The notes beneath the pieces were generated by a model. It saw nothing but the letters and a program-made list of their open reading frames with translations. It did no database searches and was not told where the DNA came from. Of a stretch of DNA of 64,000 nucleotides, positions 19,067 through 27,010 are shown in pieces (positions within the stretch are counted from its first letter, which is position 1; the number at the start of each line of letters is the position of its first letter). Made by a program: the position numbers and the translations under genes. Source of the stretch: Actinomadura harenae (lineage in GTDB: Bacteria > Actinomycetota > Actinomycetes > Streptosporangiales > Streptosporangiaceae); contig NZ_RFFG01000048.1 in the NCBI RefSeq assembly GCF_003696215.1, forward strand, positions 1-64,000, given 5' to 3'.

Positions 19067-19377
19067 GGTCCGACCTTTCGTAGACGACGCGTGGCGGAGG
19101 CGTGCGCCCCCGGTCGGGCCCAGGGTATCGGCCGGGCCAGGGCTCCCGGCCCGTCCCGGCGACTCGGACCGGGCGGCGGGCGCGCATAGGATGTGGACGA
19201 TTAGCGCGGGCGCACTTCGAGACGCCGGTCCCCGCGGCCCGCGGCGGTGATCGGCCCGACGACCCCGACTCCCGGGTCGCGGCGTGGGAGGCGGCCGTCC
19301 GCGCCGTCCGGCGGCCGCGCCCCGAGACGGACGGGTCGGCAGCCGCCGCCCCGGAAGGGGCCTGAGAGAATCGGTCC
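19067..19377. promoter_or_regulatory. Divergent intergenic region galE / trpS
   Basis: 311 bases between the two starts. A TAGGAT hexamer at 19187-19192 is a plausible -10 for trpS transcription, which would give a leader of about 180 bases. The leader has GC-rich segments but no T-box or attenuator motif that I recognise. A short frame ending at 19365 has plausible codons but no usable start. Confidence 0.4.
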
Positions 19378-20505
19378 GTGCCCATGTCCGAGCCCACGTC
19401 CGGGCCCTCGTCCGCATCCACGACGCAGCCCGCGGACTCCGCGGACTCCGCCGCCACGCCGGGGTCCGGCCCCGCCGCGGCGCCCCGCGTCCTGTCCGGG
19501 ATCCAGCCGACCGCCGACTCCTTCCACCTCGGCAACTACCTCGGCGCGCTCCGGCAGTGGGTCGCGCTCCAGGAGACGCACGACGCGTTCTACTGCGTGG
19601 TGGACCTGCACGCGATCACCGTGGAGCACGACCCGGCCGCGCTGAGGCGCCGCACCCGGGTGTCGGCCGCGCAGCTGCTCGCGATGGGCGTGGACCCGGA
19701 CCGCTCGACCTTGTTCGTCCAGAGCCAGGTCCCCGAGCACGCCGAGCTGGCCTGGGTCCTGAGCTGCCTGACCGGGTTCGGCGAGGCCAGCCGGATGACC
19801 CAGTTCAAGGACAAGGCCGCCAAGCAGGGCACCTCCGGCGCCAGCGTGGGCCTGTTCACCTACCCGATCCTCCAGGCCGCCGACATCCTGCTCTACACGC
19901 CCGAGCCGGGCGTCGGCGAGCGGCTGTTCCGCGTCCCGGTCGGCGAGGACCAGCGGCAGCACGTCGAGCTCACCCGCGACCTCGCCGGGCGGTTCAACCA
20001 CCGGTTCGGCCCCACGTTCATCGAGCCGGACGCCTACATCCCCCAGGGCGCCGCCAAGATCACCGACCTTCAGGACCCGACGAGCAAGATGAGCAAGTCG
20101 GCGTCCTCCCCGCAGGGCATCGTCGACGTTCTCGAGGAGCCCGGCCCGATGCGCAAGAAGATCATGCGCGCGGTCACCGACACCGGCTCGGAGGTGCGGT
20201 TCGACGAGGCGGAGAAGGCGGGCGTCAGCAACCTGCTGCGCATCCACGCCGCCCTGTCCGGCGAGACGATCGCCGAGCTGGAGGCCCGCTATGAGGGCTC
20301 GGGCTACGGCCGGTTCAAGAAGGACCTCGCCGAGCTGCTCACCGGGACCTTCACCCCGATCCGCGAGCGCACCCACAAGCTGCTGGACGACGAGGACGCC
20401 CTGGACAAGATCCTCGCGCACGGCGCGACACGGGCGGGCGAGGTCGCGGCGCGGACCATGGACGTCGTGCGCGACCGGGTGGGATTCGTCGGGCGTGGGC
20501 GCTGA
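19378..20505 (+). CDS. trpS: Tryptophanyl-tRNA synthetase
   Basis: Charges tRNA-Trp. From the GTG at 19378 the protein has 375 residues, about 35 more than usual because of an Ala/Ser/Pro-rich N-terminal extension (residues 1-36); the conserved enzyme begins at PRVLSGIQPTADSFHLGNYLG, with the HIGH-like HLGN at 50-53. The second class I signature is SKMSKSASSP (KMSKS at about 237-241). Other family segments are the Trp-site DLHAITVEHDP and GEDQRQHVELTRDLAGRFN. The first ATG is six bases in (19384) and is an equally good start. The 3' end overlaps the next gene by 11 bases, so the two are co-translated. Confidence 0.94.
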   Translation: MPMSEPTSGPSSASTTQPADSADSAATPGSGPAAAPRVLSGIQPTADSFHLGNYLGALRQWVALQETHDAFYCVVDLHAITVEHDPAALRRRTRVSAAQLLAMGVDPDRSTLFVQSQVPEHAELAWVLSCLTGFGEASRMTQFKDKAAKQGTSGASVGLFTYPILQAADILLYTPEPGVGERLFRVPVGEDQRQHVELTRDLAGRFNHRFGPTFIEPDAYIPQGAAKITDLQDPTSKMSKSASSPQGIVDVLEEPGPMRKKIMRAVTDTGSEVRFDEAEKAGVSNLLRIHAALSGETIAELEARYEGSGYGRFKKDLAELLTGTFTPIRERTHKLLDDEDALDKILAHGATRAGEVAARTMDVVRDRVGFVGRGR

Positions 20506-21055
20506 GCACCGCTCGCTCGCGACCGATCCCGACCACGCCGGGACCATCGGCGTGTCCGTCCCGATCCCGGATCCGTTCGGCGCGTTCCTCCAGGGGAGGC
20601 GCGAGTCGTTCGGCGATCCGCTGGCCGGGAAGATCCCGACGCACATCACCCTGCTCCCGCCGACGAGGGTGGACGTCGCGGCGCTGCCCGCGATCGAGAC
20701 CCACCTGACGTCGGTGGCGGGGGAGTTCACGCCGTTCTGGATCAGGCTGCGCGGCACCGGGACGTTCCGCCCGGTGTCGCCGGTCGTGTTCGTCGCCCTC
20801 GCCGAGGGCATCGGCGGCTGCGAGGCCGTCCAGTCCCGGGTGCTCACCGGGCCGCTCGCCCGGGAGCTGTCCTTCCCGTACCACCCGCACGTCACCGTCG
20901 CCCACCACCTGCCGGAGGAGGTCCTCGACCGGGCGTTCAAGGACCTCGCCGGCTACCGGGCCGACTTCGAGGCGTCCGGGTTCTCGCTCTACGTGCACGG
21001 CGAGGACGGCATCTGGCGCCCGCACCGCCACTTCGCCTTCCGCGGCCGTCCCTGA
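20495..21055 (+). CDS. 2H phosphoesterase (2'-5' RNA ligase family)
   Basis: A 186-residue protein with the two HxT motifs of the 2H superfamily: His50-Ile-Thr52 (PTHITLLPP) and His132-Val-Thr134 (HPHVTVAHH), about 80 residues apart as expected. Members act on 2',3'-cyclic phosphates or 2'-5' linkages in RNA, often in tRNA repair, or on other cyclic nucleotides. The C-terminus GIWRPHRHFAFRGRP is typical of the bacterial LigT/thpR-like branch. The GTG at 20495 lies inside the end of trpS, an 11-base overlap that couples translation. An RNA-processing enzyme tied to a tRNA synthetase is a sensible pairing, but the actual substrate cannot be read from sequence. Confidence 0.88.
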   Translation: MGAEHRSLATDPDHAGTIGVSVPIPDPFGAFLQGRRESFGDPLAGKIPTHITLLPPTRVDVAALPAIETHLTSVAGEFTPFWIRLRGTGTFRPVSPVVFVALAEGIGGCEAVQSRVLTGPLARELSFPYHPHVTVAHHLPEEVLDRAFKDLAGYRADFEASGFSLYVHGEDGIWRPHRHFAFRGRP

Positions 21056-21163
21056 CGTCCGCCGGACGCCTGCCGGAGCCCCAGGTCAGCGGCCGTCCCG
21101 GCGGGCCGGTCTCCGGACGGGCGTATTCGGACTGATCACCGATCCGCCGGGTACGTTGCGTGC

Positions 21164-22207
21164 ATGCCCGTGATCGCATCGCTCCGGCGCGGGGCCGGCG
21201 CGCTGATGGACGCCGTGAAGGCCGTGATCGCGGCGCTCCGCGCCCGCTGGGCCTGGTTCGACCACCTCGGCCGCGCCTACGAGCGGTACCAGGACCGCGG
21301 CGGCGACCGGCTCGCCGCCGCCATGACCAGCTACGGGTTCCTGTCGTTCTTCCCGCTGCTCGCGCTCGCCTACGCGCTGCTCGGCTACCTGGTCGGGCTC
21401 AGCGAGAAGGCCCGCGACTACCTGATCAAGGCGATCGAGGAGCTGCTGCCGGGCCTGTCCGGCCCGCTGGAGGTCCAGCGGATCGCCGAGTCCCGCGCCA
21501 CCATCGGGGTGTTCGGCCTGGTCGCTCTGGTGTTCACGGGGCTCGGCTGGGTCCGGGTCCTGCGCGAGTCGCTGCGCGGTGTCTGGGGCTACGAACCCGC
21601 CCCGGAGGGCAACTGGTTCGTCCTCAAGCTGCGGGACGTCGCCGTCCTGATCTTCCTCGGGACGACCCTGGTGGTGAGCGTGGCGGTGTCGTCGGTGGCG
21701 TCCGCGGCCACGCAGAGCGTGCTGGACGTGTTCGGCCTCGCCGACGTCGCCGGCGCCCGGACGATGCTGCGGCTGCTGTCGCTGCTGGTCGCGGTCGCCT
21801 TCAACACCCTGATCTTCCTGGTGCTGTTCAGCCGCCTGTCCGGGACGCGCGCGCCGTGGCTGCGGATCCTGCGCGGCGCCCTGTTCGGCGCGATCGGCTT
21901 CGAGGCGCTCAAGCAGGTCGGGACGCTGCTGGTCGCGCACACCACGCGCAACCCCGTCTACGCCTCGTTCGCGGTCCTCGTCGGGCTGATGGTGTGGATC
22001 AACATCGTGTCCCGGTTCGTCCTGTTCGCGGCCGCGTGGACGGCGACCCGCCGCGTCGTCCTCAAGGCGGACGACCAGCCCGACGACCCGGCCGACGAGG
22101 CCCGCCCCGCCAAGCACGGTCCCGCCAAGCACCGTCCCGTCGAGAACCGCTCCGTCGAGAACCGCCCCAGGCGCGAGCACCGGGCGGAGGCCCGTCGCAC
22201 CGCGTGA
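21164..22207 (+). CDS. YihY/BrkB-family membrane protein
   Basis: A 347-residue integral membrane protein with about six spans: around residues 55-80 (YGFLSFFPLLALAYALLGYL), 115-135, 160-185 (VAVLIFLGTTLVVSVAVSSV), 205-228, 240-262 and 265-290. The N-terminal DRGGDRLAAAMTSYGFLSFFPLLA and the loop GLGWVRVLRESLRGVWGYEP are the hallmarks of YihY/BrkB (formerly misnamed ribonuclease BN). The C-terminal 50 residues are hydrophilic with short repeated blocks (AKHGP/AKHRP, VENRS/VENRP). The transport substrate of the family is not established. The ATG at 21164 has no good ribosome-binding site; a TACGTT about 12 bases upstream would fit a leaderless transcript. It is convergent with the carboxypeptidase gene. 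Confidence 0.87.
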   Translation: MPVIASLRRGAGALMDAVKAVIAALRARWAWFDHLGRAYERYQDRGGDRLAAAMTSYGFLSFFPLLALAYALLGYLVGLSEKARDYLIKAIEELLPGLSGPLEVQRIAESRATIGVFGLVALVFTGLGWVRVLRESLRGVWGYEPAPEGNWFVLKLRDVAVLIFLGTTLVVSVAVSSVASAATQSVLDVFGLADVAGARTMLRLLSLLVAVAFNTLIFLVLFSRLSGTRAPWLRILRGALFGAIGFEALKQVGTLLVAHTTRNPVYASFAVLVGLMVWINIVSRFVLFAAAWTATRRVVLKADDQPDDPADEARPAKHGPAKHRPVENRSVENRPRREHRAEARRTA

Positions 22208-22216
22208 GGGCGTGAC

Positions 22217-23620
22217 CTACTGCGGGTGCTCGTCCACGGGGCGCGGGTCGAACGGCGCCACCCTCTCGGCCGGACCGTCCTCGTCGTGGAGGTCGGGCGC
22301 GTCCGCGGGCTGCCGCTGGGGCGGCGACGCGAGGCGGACGTTCCCGGACGGCGCGCCCGGCCCCCCGGCGACCGGGGCGTCCGGCTTCGGAAGCCGCAGG
22401 TCACCGCGCCGGTGGCGGCGGTGCAGCACGAGGAACAGCACCCCGATCGCGATCAGCGCGCCGACCGCGCCGCCGCCCACGACCATCCAGGTGCGGGACG
22501 AGCTGGCCTTCTCGATCGCCGACTGCCCGCCGTCCTTGCCGCCGGTGGCGTCGGCCTTCAGGCCCTCCGCGCCGGGCGAGACGAGCGTCCCGACCGGCTT
22601 GACCTTCCCGCGCGCCGCGAACCCCCAGTCGAGCAGCTTGGCCGCGTACGGGGACGGCGGGATGTCCGCCTTCATCAGCGAGACCAGGATCGTGTGCCCG
22701 CCGCGCTTCGCCTCCGCCACGAAGGTCTGCTCGGCGGTGACCGTGTAGCCGTTCTTGCCGCCGAGCATCCCGTTGTAGGCGTACGGCTGGCCCGGCAGCA
22801 TCCGGTTGTGCGTGTAGATCGGGTAGCCGCCCGGCTTGTGCTTCTTCTTCTGCTGCTTGTCCGGCGGGGCCGGGAACCAGAAGTTCAGGGCCTGCACGTA
22901 CTTGCGGTAGGCCGGGTCCTTCATGCCCTGGCGCAGGATCAGCGCCAGGTCGTAGGCCGAGGTGTGCTGCGTCTTGACGGTCAGCCCGAGGTCGACGTCC
23001 AGGCCGTTCGGGGACCCGGCGAGCGTGTCGTCGGCGTGCAGGGTGCGGGCCTGCTCGTTCATGTCGGCGACCGTCTTCTTCAGGCCGCCGTTGGCCTCCG
23101 ACAGCGTGACGGCCGCGTCGTTCGCCGACATCATCATCAGCGCGTGGAAGAGCTCGTCGACCGAGTAGGACATCTTCGGCGTCATGCCGACCTTGGTGCC
23201 CTCGACGTCGCACGCCGACTGGGACGGCTTGACCTTGCGCGCCGCGTCCAGCTTCGGGACGAGGGTGAGCGCGGTCAGCGTCTTCAGTGTGCTCGCGGGG
23301 AGGTACCGGCCGTGCGGGTCCCTGGCGGCGAGGATCTCGCCGGTGTCGGCGTCGGCGATGACCCAGGACGCGGCGTGGATGTTCGGTGGCGCGGGCACCC
23401 CGGCCGCCGGGTTCACGATCACGCCGCGGCCGGCGAGCTGGGCTCCGCCGACCGGGCCGCCGTCCGCGCAGGCCGCGCCGGGGAGGGCCAGGACCGTCCC
23501 GGACGCGATCGCCGCGGCGGCGGCTAGCAGGCGGGTTGGACAACGCAGTGCCGTACCGGGTCGCTGTGCTCGCAAGCTCCTGCCGTTCCTCGCTCCGGCC
23601 ATCTCGAACCGATGACGCAT
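22217..23620 (-). CDS. D-alanyl-D-alanine carboxypeptidase (S11/PBP5-type)
   Basis: Trims the terminal D-Ala from peptidoglycan stem peptides outside the membrane. The 467-residue protein has an export signal (LLAAAAAIASGTVLALPGAACA, about residues 31-52), the active-site tetrad Ser110-x-x-Lys113 (PASTLKTLTAL), SxN at Ser165-Ala-Asn167 (MMMSANDAAV) and a third motif KNG at 289-291 (MLGGKNGYT) in place of the usual KTG. A single C-terminal span (about 378-399, GGGAVGALIAIGVLFLVL) followed by a basic stretch RRHRR anchors it, and about 65 cytoplasmic Pro-rich residues follow. The start at 23620 is the best fit, but its GAGGG is only two bases away, so a start a few codons later is possible. Confidence 0.9.
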   Translation of the reverse strand: MRHRFEMAGARNGRSLRAQRPGTALRCPTRLLAAAAAIASGTVLALPGAACADGGPVGGAQLAGRGVIVNPAAGVPAPPNIHAASWVIADADTGEILAARDPHGRYLPASTLKTLTALTLVPKLDAARKVKPSQSACDVEGTKVGMTPKMSYSVDELFHALMMMSANDAAVTLSEANGGLKKTVADMNEQARTLHADDTLAGSPNGLDVDLGLTVKTQHTSAYDLALILRQGMKDPAYRKYVQALNFWFPAPPDKQQKKKHKPGGYPIYTHNRMLPGQPYAYNGMLGGKNGYTVTAEQTFVAEAKRGGHTILVSLMKADIPPSPYAAKLLDWGFAARGKVKPVGTLVSPGAEGLKADATGGKDGGQSAIEKASSSRTWMVVGGGAVGALIAIGVLFLVLHRRHRRGDLRLPKPDAPVAGGPGAPSGNVRLASPPQRQPADAPDLHDEDGPAERVAPFDPRPVDEHPQ

Positions 23621-23978
23621 GTCCCTCTTGTCTTCCGGAAGATTAGGCGACCGGTCGCGGAGTCCGATACCCGTGGCGGACGAATGGGTTTCCCGGTCTG
23701 GCCAAGTACTAGTCACATTGGGGCATGTCCGCCCGGTACGTCGTGACCGAAACCGGTGACGCCGCGTGAAGGGCGGTCGTCCAACCGGGCCAAATGCTCC
23801 GCAAAGGACGGGGAACCCGGCGGCGCCGGGCCCCCGCGCGCCATGATGGGGGTCGCCGGGGGACGCGTACAGAACACGCCCTACCTGGGCAGGCGTTTGT
23901 CCAGGCTTAGGGACCCGCTGGCGGAATCGCCCCACGTGCCACGCATCGACCTGCAAGGATTGTGGACGGAGGTTGGCC
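23621..23978. promoter_or_regulatory. Divergent intergenic region, carboxypeptidase / GCS2 gene
   Basis: 358 bases holding the promoters of both neighbours. I see no convincing hairpin, repeat, small gene or palindromic operator in it. The GGAGG at 23968-23972 is the ribosome-binding site of the gene on the right. Confidence 0.4.
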
Positions 23979-25145
23979 GTGGCCATTGTCTTCAACCCGT
24001 CGCGCGGCGCGACGCTGGGTGTGGAGTGGGAGCTCCAGCTCGTCGACGTCGCGACCCGGCACCTGCGGCAGGACGCGCGCGAGGTGCTCGCCGCCCTGCC
24101 GTCGCTCAGCGCGGCCGGGCAGGACGCCAAGCTCCGCCACGAGATCATGGAGTCCACGGTCGAGGCCGTCACCGACATCTGCGAGACGGTCGCCGAGGCC
24201 CAGCGCGACCTCGCCGCCACGGTGGACGCGCTGCGCGCCGTCGCCGCGCCCCGCGGCATGGCGGTCGCCTGCACCGGCACGCACCCGATCTCCGACTGGC
24301 GGGACGCCGAGCTCTCGCCGCTCCAGCGCTACTCCGACCTGGTCGAGCGGGTGCGGTGGCCCGCCCGCCGGATCCAGACGTTCGGCGTGCACGTCCACGT
24401 CGGCGTCACCGACCCGGCGAAGGCGATCCCGATCGTCAACGCGCTGGCCGGCTACCTGCCGCACTTCCTCGCGCTCACCGCGTCCAGCCCGTTCTGGAGC
24501 GGGGACGACACGGGGCTGGCGTCCACCCGCGCGGTGGTGTTCGGCCAGCTCCCGACCGCCGGCCCGCCCCACCTGCTGGACGACTGGGCGGCGTTCGAGG
24601 ACTATATGGACACCTTGCTGCGCGCGGGAACGATCCGCAGCATCAAGGAGGTGTGGTGGGACGTCCGTCCGCACCCGGAGTTCGGCACGGTCGAGATCCG
24701 GATGTTCGACGGGATACCCACACTCCGCGAGGTGGGGATGGCGACGGCGCTGTGCCAGAGCCTGGTCACCCTCTTCGAGCAGCAGCTCGACCGCGGCTAC
24801 ACGCTGCCGCGCCCGGCCGCCTGGGTGGTGCGCGACAACAAGTGGCGGGCCACCCGGTACGGCCTGGACGCCATCGTCATCACCGATGACAGCGGGCACA
24901 CCGCACCCCTCCGCGACGAGGTGTACGAGCTGGTCGCGGAGCTGGAACCGGTCGCGGCCCGGCTCGGCTGCGCCGACGAGCTCAAGGTCGCCGGGGAGGT
25001 CCTGGAGCACGGGGCCCCCTACGAGCGCCAGCGCGCCATCCGCGCGGGCGGCGGCACCCTGGAGGACGTGGTCGACGCCGCGATCCTCGAGCTCGCGGAG
25101 GACCGGTTCGTCACCCGCGGGGAGGCCGGCCGTGCCGGGAACTGA
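23979..25145 (+). CDS. GCS2-type glutamate-cysteine ligase / carboxylate-amine ligase (YbdK family)
   Basis: A 388-residue ATP-dependent ligase of the GCS2 fold. Visible segments are the ATP/metal-binding LGVEWELQLVD near residue 15, RHEIMESTVEAVTD, CTGTHPISDW, the HVHVGV strand, FWSGDDTGLASTRAVVF and the later EVWWDVRPHPEFGTVEIRMFD, which carries the conserved acidic ligands. The family joins Glu and Cys or another amino acid through a gamma-carboxyl phosphate; the exact substrate of the short YbdK-like branch is not settled. The GTG at 23979 has GGAGG exactly six bases upstream and is preferred to the TTG at 23973. The next gene is an M20 amidohydrolase starting about 225 bases later, so a peptide- or conjugate-metabolism pair is possible. 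Confidence 0.87.
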   Translation: MAIVFNPSRGATLGVEWELQLVDVATRHLRQDAREVLAALPSLSAAGQDAKLRHEIMESTVEAVTDICETVAEAQRDLAATVDALRAVAAPRGMAVACTGTHPISDWRDAELSPLQRYSDLVERVRWPARRIQTFGVHVHVGVTDPAKAIPIVNALAGYLPHFLALTASSPFWSGDDTGLASTRAVVFGQLPTAGPPHLLDDWAAFEDYMDTLLRAGTIRSIKEVWWDVRPHPEFGTVEIRMFDGIPTLREVGMATALCQSLVTLFEQQLDRGYTLPRPAAWVVRDNKWRATRYGLDAIVITDDSGHTAPLRDEVYELVAELEPVAARLGCADELKVAGEVLEHGAPYERQRAIRAGGGTLEDVVDAAILELAEDRFVTRGEAGRAGN

Positions 25146-25371
25146 GGATCCGGGCAGGTCGACCGTTCCGCGTACCGAGACAGGCGGGAGGCCGCGAGGC
25201 GGGCCCGCCCACGCGCAGGGGGCGCACATGACACACACGGGACCCGGGGTGATCCCCGGCCCTGGACCGGCCACCGCCCCGGGGGCGGCGAAGGCCGCCG
25301 GCCACTCCGGCGGGAGCGCGAGGCGGATGCCCGCGCGGCCGCCCGGGGAGGCGGAAGGGACGGGAGAGATC

Positions 25372-26634
25372 GTGCAGGTGGGAGACGCGGCACTGCGGGT
25401 GCGGCTCGACGGGTTCCTGGACGCCGCCGAGCCGGAACTGATCGCGTTCCGCCGCGACCTGCACGCGAACCCGGAGCTCGCGAACAACGAGTTCCGCACC
25501 ACCGAGCGGATCGCGTCGCGGCTGAAGGAGGCCGGGCTCGAACCGCGGATCCTGCCCCGCGGCACGGGCCTGTACTGCGACATCGGCCCGGAGGACGGCT
25601 ACACGGTCGCGCTCCGCGCCGACATCGACGCCCTCCCGCTCCAGGACGAGAAGGCGCACGCGCCGTACCGGTCGACCGTGCCGGGCGTCGCGCACGCCTG
25701 CGGGCACGACGTGCACACCGCGATGGTGCTGGGCGCGGGCCTGTTCCTGGCGCGGCAGGCGGAGGCCGGGCTGCTGCCGGGCCGGGTCCGGCTGCTGTTC
25801 CAGCCCGCCGAGGAGATGCCCGGCGGGGCGCTGGACGTGATCGCGGCGGGCGGCATCGCGGGCGTGGACCGGGCGTTCGCGCTGCACTGCGACCCGCGCG
25901 TCGAGGTCGGGCGCCTGGGGCTGCGGACCGGGGCGATCACCGCGGCCTGCGACAAGGTGTACGTGAAGGTCACCGGCCCCGGCGGGCACACCGCCCGGCC
26001 GCACCTGACCGCCGACCTCGTCTACGCGCTGGCCAAGATCGTCACGGAGCTGCCGGCGGCGCTGTCCCGGCGGGTCGACCCGCGGTCCAGCCTGTCGCTG
26101 GTGTGGGGCCGGGTGGCGGCCGGGTCGGTCGCCAACGCCATCCCGGACGACGGGGTCGCCGAGGGCACCATCCGCTGCCTGGACGACGAGGCGTGGCGCC
26201 GGGCGCCGGAGATGATGAGGGCGCTGCTCCAGTCGGTCGCGTCCGCCTACGACGTGGAGGCGTCGCTGGAGTACGTCCGGGGGGTCCCGCCGACGGTGAA
26301 CGAGGCCGTCAGCGTGGACCTGTTCCGGGACGCGGCGACGCAGGTGCTCGGTGAGGAGGGCGTGGTGCCCACCCCGCAGAGCCTCGGCGGCGAGGACTTC
26401 GGCTGGTATCTGGAGTCGATCCCGGGGGCGCTGGCCAGGCTCGGCGTCCGCGCGCCCGGGTCGTCCGCCGAGTACGACCTGCACCGGGGCGACTTCGACG
26501 TGGACGAGCGGTGCGTGGCGGTCGGCGTCCGGGTGCTGGCGGCGACCGCGCTGACCGCGCTCTGGGACGGCCGGCTCGACGCGGGCCCGGACGCGCCGGT
26601 CGGCGGCGCCGCCGAGGGGGCGGCCTTGAGCTGA
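25372..26634 (+). CDS. M20-family metallo-amidohydrolase
   Basis: A 420-residue zinc hydrolase of the amidohydrolase branch of peptidase family M20 (IAA-amino acid / N-acyl amino acid hydrolases). Motifs are FRRDLHANPELANNE near the N-terminus, ALRADIDALPL, the metal site ACGHDVHTAMVLGAG, the general-base FQPAEEMPGGA, the lid-domain GPGGHTARPH and C-terminal SLGGEDFGWYLESIPGA. It cleaves an amide from a small acyl-amino acid; the substrate is unknown. The GTG at 25372 (GGGAGAG upstream) gives the usual length; an ATG at 25228 with AGGGGG upstream is also possible and would add 48 low-complexity residues. The stop is followed by a 12-bp tandem repeat. Confidence 0.9.
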   Translation: MQVGDAALRVRLDGFLDAAEPELIAFRRDLHANPELANNEFRTTERIASRLKEAGLEPRILPRGTGLYCDIGPEDGYTVALRADIDALPLQDEKAHAPYRSTVPGVAHACGHDVHTAMVLGAGLFLARQAEAGLLPGRVRLLFQPAEEMPGGALDVIAAGGIAGVDRAFALHCDPRVEVGRLGLRTGAITAACDKVYVKVTGPGGHTARPHLTADLVYALAKIVTELPAALSRRVDPRSSLSLVWGRVAAGSVANAIPDDGVAEGTIRCLDDEAWRRAPEMMRALLQSVASAYDVEASLEYVRGVPPTVNEAVSVDLFRDAATQVLGEEGVVPTPQSLGGEDFGWYLESIPGALARLGVRAPGSSAEYDLHRGDFDVDERCVAVGVRVLAATALTALWDGRLDAGPDAPVGGAAEGAALS

Positions 26635-27010
26635 CCCGACCCCCGTCCTGATCAGCGTCCTGATCAGCGTTCTGATCACCGCTCCGGACGCCGGACCCGT
26701 CGGCGCCGCGGTCACGATCTGATCGCCGGGCCGATCGCCCGCCCGGTCACCGAAATGATCGTCTCCGGAGTAGGGTCGCTTCCGTTCCTCCCCCCGAGAA
26801 GCGGGCCCCGGGCCGGATTCCGCCCCGGGTTTCACGCCCCGACCTGCGCCGATATTCCTACGCGTTGGTAACGGACGCGTTGCGAAACGGTGCACACCGG
26901 ATGTTTCACCACCTACCTCGGGGTAGCGTCCGATCGGTTTGTGTGGCCGGGCACGCTCACGAGCGGGTCCGGCCGCGTTGTTCTGGGTGGGGAACGGAAG
27001 GAGCGCGGCA
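26635..27010. promoter_or_regulatory. Region between amidohydrolase and nucleoside-transport operon
   Basis: 376 bases without a gene. They contain the 12-bp repeat at the left end and must contain the promoter of the BMP/ABC operon on the right. The octamer ACGCGTTG occurs twice at 26860-26867 and 26875-26882, a 15-bp spacing that suits binding of one protein on one DNA face. A GGGGTAGCGT stretch about 85 bases before the lipoprotein start may include a -10. The GGAAGGAG just before 27011 is the ribosome-binding site. Confidence 0.45.
26645..26680 (+). repeat. 12-bp tandem repeat after the amidohydrolase gene
   Basis: GTCCTGATCAGC at 26645-26656 and again at 26657-26668, then GTTCTGATCACC at 26669-26680. 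Each unit carries the palindrome TGATCA in the same phase, 11 bases after the stop codon. Confidence 0.8.

Noticed and set aside
19102..19365. Short frame upstream of trpS with plausible codons near its end
   Set aside because: The only start lies far upstream in Arg-rich sequence, and no start codon or ribosome-binding site precedes the plausible part.
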